DNA of 64,000 nt from Abditibacteriaceae bacterium. GTDB lineage: Bacteria; Armatimonadota; Abditibacteriia; Abditibacteriales; Abditibacteriaceae. The stretch is from NCBI GenBank assembly GCA_019239895.1, contig JAFAZH010000033.1, positions 62,001 through 126,000 on the forward strand, read 5' to 3'. Made by a program: the position numbers and the translations under genes. The notes under the pieces are model-generated. The model saw only the letters and a list, made by a program, of their open reading frames with translations. It was not told the origin of the DNA and ran no database searches. Shown here in pieces: positions 54,372 through 63,615 of this stretch (position 1 is its first letter; the number at the start of each line of letters is the position of its first letter).

Positions 54372-54418
54372 GGCTGGCCCGACTAACCAGGCCAACTTAG
54401 AGTTTTAGGTGTAGATGA

Positions 54419-54985
54419 TTACTTGCCAGCCATTAGTGAGGTCTGACCCATCAACGTCTGCTGCCGCGCGTCCAACAACCCGCTCCATTTAACCAGGACT
54501 TTATCGCCAACGTGCAAGCTGCCATCGGGCAAGCCCAAGGTTACGCTGCGATTCGTCGCGTCATAACCAGCACTCTCCACCATTACCACCATACCATTAA
54601 CTGTCACGGTGTAATGCACAGCATCTCCGGCACTCTCGGCATCGAGTGCCCCTAAGAAGCGTAACTGCACGCTATTGGTGGCCACACTCGCCTTCGCTGT
54701 TGAAAGGGCGATGGTAGAAGTGGCAGGTGTCTTGGCAGTCATGTTGCTTGGCACCGTGAACGTGCCAGTTGCCTGGGCACGATTCCCCGCACCATCTACA
54801 GCAACAGCCAGAAGGCGATAATCACCTGCCTGCAAGTCACTGCCAGCAGGTAAACCGATGCGTCGTGCCCAGACTCCCTTAGCGACATCCAAGTTCGTAG
54901 TCAAGGTAAAAGGTTGGGCCTTGCCATTGACCACAGGCGAGGTAGCGAAGGTGGTGCCATTGAAGGACTTGCCATCACGGGCGCG
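54419..54985 (-). pseudogene. Truncated third copy of the giant-protein C-terminal module
   Basis: 188 codons match the last 190 residues of the 1654-aa protein closely, from DGKSFNGTTFATSP through LRFLGALDAESAGDA to the final GQ segment. The match starts abruptly at 54985. The open frame runs on to 55045, but those 20 residues (MFNHCPNFRS) are unrelated and carry no signal peptide. I infer the 3' remnant of a third giant gene, or the residue of unequal recombination. Without export signal or promoter it is probably not functional. Confidence 0.75.
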
Positions 54986-55151
54986 ATGAGGACTCAGCCT
55001 AACAGCAAAAGCGAGACTCCTAAAATTGGGGCAGTGATTGAACACGGCAGCAATGTGTTTGACGAATGGGGCAATTACAGGTCAACGAAGAAACCAGCGC
55101 AGACGCGCATCTGCTGATGATGTCTTAACCCGGCACGGGAAGCGACGCGGG

Positions 55152-55574
55152 CTAACTTAAATATCTCCGCGCCAAAACGACAGCCGCGAAGTCGTCAATG
55201 GGGGCTGGAGGGACTTGTAAAGAGAGCGGCAAAAGTCGCCGCCACCCCACTGGGGGATTGGCTTGCCAGTATAAAGGGCGAGCTTCGAGGGTGGAGCCGG
55301 TTTCATCTACCATAGCAATGGGCAAGCCCGGCACTATGTCGTGGATTTCCTGATGCAACGGCTGTGAAGTGGTAGCATTCCCTAAAACAATTTCGGTGAT
55401 GGTGTATTCCTGAATCAGGGCTGGCAACAGGGCAGGGACGTTCTGGCGCGGGCAGATACTGTGCATTATAACCTCACCGGAGGCTTCAACCACCGCCACG
55501 CCACACTTATCACGACCGGGATCAATCGCTAAAATTCTTCGTGCGTCTGGGGGAGAGCTAATCAAGGGAATCAA
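55152..55574 (-). CDS. YqgF/RuvX-like RNase H-fold protein
   Basis: A 140-aa protein. The RNase H-fold opening LAIDPGRDKCGVAVV gives the first catalytic Asp (D18). The middle strand EIVLGNATTS and the end IDDFAAVVLARRY (D127/D128) fit the YqgF family, which processes the 5' end of pre-16S rRNA. The middle acidic residue of the family may be E91 in VDETGS. Its start overlaps the stop of the DUF3084 gene by ATGA. This partner is known from cyanobacteria and other phyla, where the two genes also occur together. It is the last gene of the large minus-strand operon. Confidence 0.8.
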   Translation of the reverse strand: MIPLISSPPDARRILAIDPGRDKCGVAVVEASGEVIMHSICPRQNVPALLPALIQEYTITEIVLGNATTSQPLHQEIHDIVPGLPIAMVDETGSTLEARPLYWQANPPVGWRRLLPLSLQVPPAPIDDFAAVVLARRYLS

Positions 55575-57157
55575 GGCCGACTGACTTCAAAGCGGCTTAC
55601 TTCGATGCGCACGCGCAGAGGCTCAACTGTGTTCAAGCTATCAGTCGCTAACAGGCGAACGCGCGCTGGGCCTTTAATCGCCTGAATACGGCGTAAGGCT
55701 TCAAAGATACGCTCGTTAGTGCCTAATGCATAGAAATTGGGATTGTCAGGGCTGACAGGAGGCATTACGCCCTTAGCGCGAGCCGCTTTTTCACCTTCGC
55801 TGATAAGACCCAACAATTGATTAAAGATACGAGCATCGCTTTGAGTGCCATCTATGGTGATGGGGTCGGTGATTGGTTCATCGGCCTTAAAAACTGGTTG
55901 TACAGGGACAACCATCAAACGCCCGGAGATTTCTTTTTCGCCCTCTACCTGATTATACGCCGCCATCAATCGCACCGAAACCGGCACCTCAAAAGTCGTG
56001 ATATAATCCGCCAGATGATTAAGAATTTCTTCTTCGCCCAATTGCAGCCGCTGGCCACCAGAGTCAATGTTCAAGGGAGCCAGGTGCATGACCTGTGCTC
56101 CAATGGGAGGCTGCTGCACCTTGGCATTCGCCGCCGTTACGATTTGATGCAAAGCGGCGAGAGCTTGAGTGGTGGTCACATTGGCGGGGATGGTCTGTGC
56201 TGCCAACAATTGATTAACGGCGACAATAATTTTATTGTTCGACAGTTCTCTGCTGGTGGCAAACCATTCTCCTGCCTGACGGTAATATTTGCTGGCCGCC
56301 GCTTGCGCATCCTGTGCTGCTGTTTGTAATTCTTGCACCTTGCCCTCAAGCACCTTACGCTGACCTTCTAAATCAGCCACAGTTACTTGCTGGTTCTTCA
56401 CCCGTTGTTGTAAATTCGCTTGTTTTTCGGTAAGTTCCCGCAAATCGCCCAAAACGTTGGTAATAGCCTTCTTAGTTGTAACAACATGAGTTTTAGTTTG
56501 TTCTAATTGAGTTTGCATTGAAGCAAGCCGTAATCTCGCATTGGATAAGCGCGTATTGACGCCTTCGAGACGCTGCTGTGTTTTCGTTAATTGCTCTTGC
56601 TTGGCCGTTAACTGGTGCTGGGCTAAGACGATCCGGTGCTGCGCCTGCGCCTCGCCTCGTTGGGCGGCTGCCTCGCCTTGATGCGCTTCCGCTTCTCCGC
56701 GCTGGGCCGTTACTAATTTAGCCTGGGCTGTACCTAACGCCTCTTTGATGGAGCTTAATTGTTGCTTTGCACCTTGCAACTGCTCCTGAGTCGCATTAAC
56801 TAACTGCTGACTCTTGATGTTTTTCTCTTTAAGGTCTTTAGACTGGCGCTCAAGTTGTTGATTGTGCCCTTGCAGTATTGGTAATTGACTTGAAAGCTCC
56901 TGAACCTGCGCATTAATATGGTCATAGCGCAGCAAAGCCCGGCGCGCACTGCTATCAATGAGTACCAGGATGAGCAAGGTTAGAACCATAATGCCCCAAC
57001 TGGATGCCATCGTAATGGCTGTCGCGGTTTGGCGCGGACGGAAGCCCAGCAGGGAGATACGCTTCTTGCCAAGTTTTTTACCCAGGTTGTCTGACCAGTA
57101 GGCGATCACACAGGTCACTACTGTCAACACCACAAAAAGCTTAATCGAGGTTAACAT
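55571..57157 (-). CDS. DUF3084 family membrane coiled-coil protein
   Basis: A 528-aa protein. Two membrane helices (about 4-20 and 47-67) flank the family-typical loop GKKRISLLGFRPRQTATA. A long coiled coil (about 75-290) with heptads rich in Gln, Ala and Leu follows, including a stretch of AQRGEA-type repeats. The last 200 residues are a folded domain with VPVSVRLMAAYN and GRLMVVPVQP. The function is unknown. A role tied to cell envelope or rRNA maturation is suggested only by the coupled YqgF-like gene and the Lpt genes upstream. Confidence 0.85.
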   Translation of the reverse strand: MLTSIKLFVVLTVVTCVIAYWSDNLGKKLGKKRISLLGFRPRQTATAITMASSWGIMVLTLLILVLIDSSARRALLRYDHINAQVQELSSQLPILQGHNQQLERQSKDLKEKNIKSQQLVNATQEQLQGAKQQLSSIKEALGTAQAKLVTAQRGEAEAHQGEAAAQRGEAQAQHRIVLAQHQLTAKQEQLTKTQQRLEGVNTRLSNARLRLASMQTQLEQTKTHVVTTKKAITNVLGDLRELTEKQANLQQRVKNQQVTVADLEGQRKVLEGKVQELQTAAQDAQAAASKYYRQAGEWFATSRELSNNKIIVAVNQLLAAQTIPANVTTTQALAALHQIVTAANAKVQQPPIGAQVMHLAPLNIDSGGQRLQLGEEEILNHLADYITTFEVPVSVRLMAAYNQVEGEKEISGRLMVVPVQPVFKADEPITDPITIDGTQSDARIFNQLLGLISEGEKAARAKGVMPPVSPDNPNFYALGTNERIFEALRRIQAIKGPARVRLLATDSLNTVEPLRVRIEVSRFEVSRP

Positions 57158-57214
57158 CGGACGAAACCAAAATACAAAGTCAAACGGCCATTTACGGGAA
57201 GCTACGAGTAGATG

Positions 57215-58090
57215 TTAACGGTTTTTGGACTGGTTTGCACGCCGCTCTGGAGGACTCTCATCCTGAGCCGCATTGGGCTGGTAATCCTGGTGCGATTGAT
57301 AACGACTGACCCGCTCCCCGAAATAGACTTCGCGGGCGCGGGCATCGTTGAGCAGGTCGCGGGCTGAGCCTTGCGTCACAATATGGCCATCGGCGATGAT
57401 ATAGCCCCGGTCAATGATTTCCAGGGTGTCATGCTCATTGTGATCGGTAATTAAAATGCCGATATTTTGCTCTTTGAGGCGCAGCACAATTTGCTGAATC
57501 TCCTGACGCACAATCGGGTCAACTCCCGTGAAAGGCTCATCTAACAAAATGAAATGTGGATTGGTCGCCAGGGTGCGCGCGATCTCGGTGCGGCGACGCT
57601 CGCCACCAGATAAACGGAAGCCCAGAGTGTGCCGTCGTTCAATTAAATCCAAGTCCTGAAGCAACTCTTCACAACGGGCCTGGCGTTGCACTGCGGACAT
57701 CGGCATGAGTTGCAGAATCGCCTGAAGATTGCCTTCCACGGTTAGCTTGCGAAAAACGGAGGGGTCTTGAGCCAGATAACCAATCCCAGCGCGAGCACGC
57801 TGGTGCATCGGCCAATGGGTGATATTCTGTTGCCCCAACTGCACTGTGCCGCCGTCGGGCCGCACCAGGCCCATAATCATGTAAAAAGAAGTTGTCTTGC
57901 CCGCACCATTGGGGCCGAGGAGTCCCACCACTTCACCGCGCCGCACTTCGAGCGCGATGTTATCCACCACACAGCGACCGCTATACTGCTTGCGAAGTCC
58001 ATTCGCCACAATAGCGCGTGGTGTGCCGTCCGCGTCTAAGAGTGGATCGGCTACCAGGCCATTCAGGTTATTGTCCATCGGCTGTTCCAT
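57215..58090 (-). CDS. lptB: LPS export ABC transporter ATPase LptB
   Basis: A 291-aa protein. Walker A GPNGAGKTT (59-67), the LptB-specific YLAQDPSVFRKLTVEGN (105-121), signature LSGGE (160-164) and Walker B ILLDEP (181-186) are all in place, with the switch His in ITDHNEHD. LptB drives extraction of lipopolysaccharide from the inner membrane with LptF and LptG, neither of which is in the window. The N-terminal 25 and C-terminal 30 residues are extra. It follows two LptA/LptC-like genes, a normal Lpt order. Confidence 0.93.
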   Translation of the reverse strand: MEQPMDNNLNGLVADPLLDADGTPRAIVANGLRKQYSGRCVVDNIALEVRRGEVVGLLGPNGAGKTTSFYMIMGLVRPDGGTVQLGQQNITHWPMHQRARAGIGYLAQDPSVFRKLTVEGNLQAILQLMPMSAVQRQARCEELLQDLDLIERRHTLGFRLSGGERRRTEIARTLATNPHFILLDEPFTGVDPIVRQEIQQIVLRLKEQNIGILITDHNEHDTLEIIDRGYIIADGHIVTQGSARDLLNDARAREVYFGERVSRYQSHQDYQPNAAQDESPPERRANQSKNR

Positions 58091-58105
58091 TGAGCGACGC
58101 TTTAA

Positions 58106-59608
58106 CTACTTCTGTTTACCGCTCTTGCCACTGTTGCTGCCACCAAATTGAAAGAACCCTGGCGTTTCAATAACAACGGGCGCACCAAAAGCATCCAAGC
58201 GCAAACCTGCTGGAATATCAGGAGTCGCTTCGGCGGGCGTGACATTTTTTAAATTAACGCGATTGGCCCCGGTAAAATGAAAATCCTGCGCCGCTTCACC
58301 AGGAGAAGCCAGGCGATAGAAGCCTACGATGTTGCCTTCCAACACCATCTGATTTAGTGCCGGTTCGATGGTGAGCACATCAGCCTCAGCTTCAACGTGC
58401 GTCGGCTGGTTGGCGGCTGCCTTAGCCTCTACATCAGCTTTGTTTTGTTCACCACCACTAAGGGGCGGCGCTCCGTTGGAGCCACTCTTATTGGCAGGCA
58501 CAGTCGGTGGCGGCGGGGCAAAATCAACTTTTAGCTGCGTGCGACCAATCGTTTTCAGCGTCTCCATTGCATCTGTCGCGCCGCGTGTGACCATAAACTC
58601 CGGCGCGGCGATGTCGAACTTCTGCGGCCCGTCATCCGATACAGCGTGGGCATTGCCAATAAAGTCCGCCGTTCCGGTGGTGGCACCCCGGGCGGTCGTT
58701 GGCTTGCTGCCATTGTTACCAGGGCGCGACACGCCTGCGCCTGTATTTGCAGTCCCAGTACTTAAGACGGCCTTTATGGTGGCACGTTGCGCGGTTATTA
58801 CCACCGTACCAAACCGCATCAGGTTCCCAGCCGAATTTTGAGGTGCAGCATTATTGCTTTGATTGTGGCTTGATGCGCTATTAGTTTGCTGGTTCGATTG
58901 AATTGCATGACTCTGATTATTGGTTGGTAGGTTATTAGTCGCCGGGGGAGCAGGCTTGGGAGGCGGTGGCGCAAATTCAAAGCGCACCCCTCCTGGCCCA
59001 CCTTCCACATCTATGTTCAGGTTAGGTTGCACGTAAGTCAAAGTGGCTATACTACCGCGCAAGGTGTTCTTCTGGCCTTGGCCGATTTGATACCATCCAT
59101 CCACATTCCCATGCAGCACCAGGGTGTTTTGCGCCGCATTAAATGTCGCATCATCGCTGCGCCCTTCCATGTGAGCAGGCGTCGGGCTGCCCGGCTGCGT
59201 CAGATTCATCTTGAAGATCACACCATTAAGTGCCCGAATTTGCAATGGGGCTCTGGTATTCGTCTTGGCGATCTCTATAATAGGAGCACGCACATCCAGT
59301 TGCGGTGAAGTAAAAACAGCACCACCTTCATAACGTGCTCCCCGACCCGGTAAAAGATGAACTATCGGTGCGCTCAGTTTCCAAGGTTGAGGCGCAACTG
59401 GCGGACGAACTAACGGCGCAACCGTTGTCTGTGCCGTTGCAACCCCAGCAGCTCCATACAGCGATACTCCAAAGACTAGGATATACACTTTATAGAGAGT
59501 TGAGGGGCAGGTGGAATTTGCACCTGTAGAGACGCGATTAATCGCGTCTCTACCAAACCCCCACCAATTCTTAGCCACCTCACGAACCGCATTTGAGCGT
59601 TGACGCAT
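58106..59608 (-). CDS. LptA/OstA-like periplasmic protein
   Basis: A 500-aa protein. A delayed signal segment (VYILVFGVSLYGAAG, about 41-57) is followed by OstA-type strands: HMEGRSDDATFNAAQNTLVLHG, IATLTYVQPNLNIDVEGG and, in the second half, LTIEPALNQMVLEGNIVG. In between are Asn/Gln- and Pro-rich linkers (about 210-260). LptA forms the beta-jelly-roll bridge that carries LPS across the periplasm; single-domain LptA has about 180 aa, so this form is much longer. Residues about 19-28 are encoded by a perfect 28-bp palindrome, so the true start may be further downstream. Confidence 0.65.
   Translation of the reverse strand: MRQRSNAVREVAKNWWGFGRDAINRVSTGANSTCPSTLYKVYILVFGVSLYGAAGVATAQTTVAPLVRPPVAPQPWKLSAPIVHLLPGRGARYEGGAVFTSPQLDVRAPIIEIAKTNTRAPLQIRALNGVIFKMNLTQPGSPTPAHMEGRSDDATFNAAQNTLVLHGNVDGWYQIGQGQKNTLRGSIATLTYVQPNLNIDVEGGPGGVRFEFAPPPPKPAPPATNNLPTNNQSHAIQSNQQTNSASSHNQSNNAAPQNSAGNLMRFGTVVITAQRATIKAVLSTGTANTGAGVSRPGNNGSKPTTARGATTGTADFIGNAHAVSDDGPQKFDIAAPEFMVTRGATDAMETLKTIGRTQLKVDFAPPPPTVPANKSGSNGAPPLSGGEQNKADVEAKAAANQPTHVEAEADVLTIEPALNQMVLEGNIVGFYRLASPGEAAQDFHFTGANRVNLKNVTPAEATPDIPAGLRLDAFGAPVVIETPGFFQFGGSNSGKSGKQK
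59526..59553. repeat. Perfect 28-bp palindrome inside the LptA-like gene
   Basis: GTAGAGACGCGATT followed directly by its exact reverse complement. It is in frame and would encode GRDAINRVST. From memory, palindromes of nearly this sequence are common dispersed repeats in cyanobacteria. Confidence 0.85.
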
Positions 59609-59618
59609 ACTTTCCCTT

Positions 59619-61457
59619 TTAGGAGGTCACTTTATTCTTGAAGACCTGCACATCGCCCGAAGTTGTCCCATTCACGATCACGGCTTCGCGCGACTGCATA
59701 TCGTAGACCAGGCTTTTACCACTACCCTCAAGGCCATGCTGAGCATCATGGAACCACACGCCATCCGACGCATAAATCTGACCTTTCTTTCCTGCCAGCT
59801 TCGCGTAGCGTGCTGTAGGCGCACGCACCACGGTACCCGCATTACTGGTGACCACGACATGGCCCGTCAGGGTAGCGTTGTTGCCATCGGTGGTAGCATC
59901 CATGCGGTCACCTCGCAAACGAAGAGTGTCGTGTTGCGCCGTGACATTGCCCCGTGCTATGATATGTCCTTGCACGCGCTGCCACAGCAGCGAATTCGCG
60001 CCCACAGTTACATTGGGGGCGAGGTGGCCCCGCACATTGCCACTAAGGGTAGCGGTCTGAAATTTATCGTCAGTTTGCAACTTTTCACCGCTGAGTGTAT
60101 TGTCCGCTTTATGCAGTGTGACATTATCTTGCGCCACAATTTGCCTGTTGCTCCATGTGACATGTGCCGCTCGCACGTCACCATCTTTATTGCGGGCGAA
60201 AACGCCGCCACTACCCACAATTCGTCCTGCTGTCTTCGCCTTCATATCCAGGTCGCTGATCTCCACACGTTGGGCGGTGACAGCCTCGCCATTGCGTTCC
60301 AGTTGGGCATCACCCGTTGCTGTCACCTGCCCCACCTTCTGCCCATGTGCATCAATATTCGTTAATTCCACATGATTCGCTTTAATATGTGTGTCTGGCC
60401 CCACAAAGGTGACGCCGCCCCCAGCTACCGCACGCGTCATCTTACCCGTCACGCTCAAGCTTCCAGCGTGCAGAGTGGTGTCCCCACGATGCAGCACCAC
60501 AGCCCCATCCGAAGTGGCATGGTTGAGCTGATTATCGGTATCAATACGCGCCGCAGTCAGGGTCGCATTGTCTTTAACCAACGTGACCCCACCCTGAGCG
60601 GACAGCGCACCAGAACCCCAGTTGTAATGGACAGTGCTAGCCTGTGCCTGTCCCTGGGGAGCCGCCACCCGCACCCCACCCGTTAAGGCACCCTGTTTGA
60701 TGTTGCTATCTGCATCCAGGCGTGCCCCGGTTATAATTGTGGCGTCATGTGTGGCCTTAACCTTACCATACGCCTGGGCGCGGCCTTCGTGCCATTTCCA
60801 GGTGGCCTCATCCGCGACTACCACGCCTTCAGGTGCCGTCGCTTTGACATCCCCGTGCAATTGGGCAATGGCCAGCCCGGTATCAGCGGTGAGAGCGCGG
60901 GCCACGACATGAGTTTTAGCCTGCGTCATTTGCACCTGAGTGGCGAGCAGGCGGCGTGTTTTGACATTGACTTCAGCACGCGGGCTTTGCATCAGAACCG
61001 GCCCGCGCTGGCCTGTCCACGGCCCCGTCGTTTGCGCTTGCACGCCCCCTGACATCACCATCCGCACGCCCTGTGCGGTATCGAAGAATTCAATGTTCTT
61101 CGCCTGAAAACTAGATTCTGGTTTGCCCTCCCGATAGAGCGTCGCCTGGCCCTGAATTAAATTCGCATGACGCGGTTGGGCTTGATCCTCGCCCGCTGCC
61201 ACATGAATTTGACTCGCCCCCACTTTCCACACCAGCCTACCTTTTGTGTCATGCCCGCTTAATTCGCTGCTTTCCATCACCAGATCACCCATCGGTGACA
61301 ATTGATTTTTGGCCTGTTTTGCCTGGGTTTTAAGCTCTTGCTGTGCGGAGTCCGCCGTTTGCCCCGAATGACATCCATTCACTCCTAATAAAGCCAACCC
61401 ACTGGCGGCCAGGAGGCAACCAGTCGAGCTACGAAGTCGCAGTTGTTTAAACGCCAT
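59619..61457 (-). CDS. LptC-like lipoprotein with many OstA repeats
   Basis: About 612 aa from the ATG at 61457. It has a lipoprotein signal (LLGVNGC, Cys29). Residues about 45-200 resemble LptC: GDLVMESSELSGHDTKGRLVWKV, then FQAKNIEFFD. The remainder is a long series of OstA-like beta units, each of the form T-ARLDADSNIKQGALTGGV or VTLHKADNTLSGEKLQT. I infer an LptC domain continued by an extended periplasmic jelly-roll, so one lipid-anchored protein may do the work of LptC plus several LptA units. The gene lies 10 nt before the LptA-like gene. Confidence 0.65.
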   Translation of the reverse strand: MAFKQLRLRSSTGCLLAASGLALLGVNGCHSGQTADSAQQELKTQAKQAKNQLSPMGDLVMESSELSGHDTKGRLVWKVGASQIHVAAGEDQAQPRHANLIQGQATLYREGKPESSFQAKNIEFFDTAQGVRMVMSGGVQAQTTGPWTGQRGPVLMQSPRAEVNVKTRRLLATQVQMTQAKTHVVARALTADTGLAIAQLHGDVKATAPEGVVVADEATWKWHEGRAQAYGKVKATHDATIITGARLDADSNIKQGALTGGVRVAAPQGQAQASTVHYNWGSGALSAQGGVTLVKDNATLTAARIDTDNQLNHATSDGAVVLHRGDTTLHAGSLSVTGKMTRAVAGGGVTFVGPDTHIKANHVELTNIDAHGQKVGQVTATGDAQLERNGEAVTAQRVEISDLDMKAKTAGRIVGSGGVFARNKDGDVRAAHVTWSNRQIVAQDNVTLHKADNTLSGEKLQTDDKFQTATLSGNVRGHLAPNVTVGANSLLWQRVQGHIIARGNVTAQHDTLRLRGDRMDATTDGNNATLTGHVVVTSNAGTVVRAPTARYAKLAGKKGQIYASDGVWFHDAQHGLEGSGKSLVYDMQSREAVIVNGTTSGDVQVFKNKVTS

Positions 61458-61492
61458 GAGATGCAAAGATTGGTTAATTGTCGCCCATATTG

Positions 61493-62230
61493 TTAATTCA
61501 CAAAACGGTATTTCAACAGGGTTAAGGCGGCCCGCCAACCATCGTGCAAAGCGCGAATTTTCTTGCCTTCCAATTCCGTGCGCGGGTGGTAAGAGACTGG
61601 CACTTCACGAATACGCACGCCCTGGCGACTTAACTTCGCTAATTTAGCGGCTATTTCAAAATCCAGATCAAAGCCATTGCCCCGCAGTTGGAGTTGCTGT
61701 GCTAACTCGCGCCGCATCAGCTTATAGCAGGTGGCCACATCACTGAGTGGCGAGCCATAAAGCAAACGAAAAACGACGGTCAACCCTACTCGCCCATAAA
61801 AGAAAGACGTGCGGGGTTGGTCACGGCGGGCGGTGCTGCCGGGCATTAAGCGTGTACCAAAAACTGCCCCACTACCCCGCCCCTTGGCGGCTGCGGCCAA
61901 GAGTTTCTGATAATCCTGCGGGTCGTATTCCAGGTCGGCATCCTGGACAATAACAAATTCACCCCGCGCTAATTCCAGGGCGCGGCGCACACTGGAACCC
62001 TTGCCCTGATTTTGGGTCTGAAAGCAGATGCGCAACGGGCTAACGGTGTCTTCCGCCGGACTTGCCATACCTTGCTCTAACATCGCTTGCAGCACTTCAC
62101 GCGTGCCATCGGTGGAACAGTTATCAACAATAATGATTTCTTTATCCACCGGCACAGCTTGCACCCGGCGCACAATTTCAGCCAGTGTAGCGTGCTCATT
62201 ATAGACCGGCATCAAGACACTTAGCTTCAT
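61493..62230 (-). CDS. Family 2 glycosyltransferase (dolichyl-phosphate-sugar synthase-like)
   Basis: A 245-aa protein. The GT-A fold is shown by LSVLMPVYNEHATL (3-16), IIIVDNCSTDGT (32-43) and the metal-binding VQDADLEYDP (about 95-104). The later FGTRLMPGS and DFEIAAKLAK match the polyprenyl-phosphate mannosyl/glucosyl transferase branch. Such enzymes load a sugar on a polyprenyl carrier, which GT-C proteins like the two upstream ones then use. It has no C-terminal membrane helices. The genes are only 11 nt apart. Confidence 0.85.
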   Translation of the reverse strand: MKLSVLMPVYNEHATLAEIVRRVQAVPVDKEIIIVDNCSTDGTREVLQAMLEQGMASPAEDTVSPLRICFQTQNQGKGSSVRRALELARGEFVIVQDADLEYDPQDYQKLLAAAAKGRGSGAVFGTRLMPGSTARRDQPRTSFFYGRVGLTVVFRLLYGSPLSDVATCYKLMRRELAQQLQLRGNGFDLDFEIAAKLAKLSRQGVRIREVPVSYHPRTELEGKKIRALHDGWRAALTLLKYRFVN

Positions 62231-62241
62231 CCCTTAGTCCT

Positions 62242-63615
62242 TTACACCAACGTGCGCCACCCCAACGCGTTCCACAAGCTCAGCACCAGCAAAACAACAC
62301 CAAAAACACTTGATGCCAACCAGCATAACTTCGTGTTGCTGGGGTCTCCAAAAACCTCTCGCCAACCTAAGCCAAAGGCCAGGGCTATAGGTAATAGCGC
62401 CGGGTGCAGGTAACGCGCCTGAGCCTGGTAATAGTGCAAGTTAAATTGCACGAAGGAGAGGAGCACTAATATAAACCCGATACTCCACCACCTCAAAGCC
62501 GCGCGTGCCGCAGCGGGCTGGGTCTGCCAGAATTTAGCGAAGCGGATCAGACCCCAGACAACTAAAACCGTAGCGACCATACAAGCCAACCCAAATATCA
62601 AGCCAGGCAATGCTTCAGGACGTGGCCCGTGCTGTCTAAAGGGATTCATCATTTTGTCGGCTGTTTCTGGCCCGCCAAAGATGCCCCATGCAGTACAAAA
62701 CAAAATAGTCAAGAAGGCCCGTAGGTAAGTTGTAAGCGAAAAAACGGTTAGGAACTGCGCCGGGCCAGGATTCGATTTGCTAAAAGCTTGGTTAAAAATC
62801 CCCAGGGCGAGGGCGTCACCATACAAACGCTGGTTACGCATCAGCCACCACCCACTGATAAGTAAAGCGACTCCAACCACCGCTGCCGTTGCATAGACGG
62901 GAGAATCATTCGCTCCCTGCTCATTATCGCATGACACAAAATACCAGGCAGCACCAGCGGCGACAAATAGCATTACAAGGGAGGCCGTGGCGGTGAGTAT
63001 GCCGCACCCCACAAATGCGCCAGCCAGCAGTGAATCGGTCATTTTCCATTGCCGTTGCGAGGCACGCGCAATCGTATAGAAGACGGCTGAGCAGAAAAGG
63101 CAACTTAATGCGCCATTAGCCGCTGACGCCCCCACGCCTTGATGCAACGGCCACAAAGCCGCAAAGCCGGTGGTTAGGATTGGCAAACGGGGATCATTCG
63201 GAAAAAGGGCCACCACAGCACGCCACAGAAGCACCAAAGTCAGGGCACCGCAAAGCAGGGAGACCAGACGGCACATATAATATTGCACGCCCGCACCCGT
63301 CGCCTTCCAGAGTGGCAGACAGAGCAAGTAGTAAAGTGGCGGCTGATGAAACTCATAGCCTGGATAGTTAGCTCCCAGCGGCACAAAAACTGGCAGTGCG
63401 CCCCGTGTGGCGAGGTGCTGCACATACTGAATATGCGCCGCTTCATCGGGTGCGCCGTTGATGGGAACGTTAAGGATAAGCAGTGAGGTGAGAATGATAT
63501 AAACGGCCAACAAAACACTCAGCGCCCAACGCGGAGCCTGTGTAGGCTCCGCTGGTTCCAGGGTTGCAGATGTTGTTAGGGCTGTGGTCTCTGGCGGACT
63601 GGAGTGTTTGCTCAA
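62242..63615 (-). CDS. DUF2142-like multi-pass membrane protein (GT-C type)
   Basis: A 457-aa protein with about ten membrane helices. After the first helix comes APDEAAHIQYVQ (about 54-65), where the DE pair takes the place of the catalytic acidic motif of GT-C enzymes. FHQPPLYY follows as in DUF2142 and ArnT-like proteins. It probably transfers a sugar from a lipid carrier in the periplasm. Its ATG overlaps the stop of the preceding gene by ATGA. With its GT-C neighbour and GT2 it forms a likely glycosylation set feeding envelope polymers. Confidence 0.65.
   Translation of the reverse strand: MSKHSSPPETTALTTSATLEPAEPTQAPRWALSVLLAVYIILTSLLILNVPINGAPDEAAHIQYVQHLATRGALPVFVPLGANYPGYEFHQPPLYYLLCLPLWKATGAGVQYYMCRLVSLLCGALTLVLLWRAVVALFPNDPRLPILTTGFAALWPLHQGVGASAANGALSCLFCSAVFYTIARASQRQWKMTDSLLAGAFVGCGILTATASLVMLFVAAGAAWYFVSCDNEQGANDSPVYATAAVVGVALLISGWWLMRNQRLYGDALALGIFNQAFSKSNPGPAQFLTVFSLTTYLRAFLTILFCTAWGIFGGPETADKMMNPFRQHGPRPEALPGLIFGLACMVATVLVVWGLIRFAKFWQTQPAAARAALRWWSIGFILVLLSFVQFNLHYYQAQARYLHPALLPIALAFGLGWREVFGDPSNTKLCWLASSVFGVVLLVLSLWNALGWRTLV

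Larger units (their letters stand above)
54047..54418. other. Gap upstream of the second giant gene
   Basis: It holds a promoter (54243-54272), a leader of about 210 nt without a gene and a strong hairpin (54338-54371) behind the remnant of a third copy. I saw no further feature. Confidence 0.55.
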
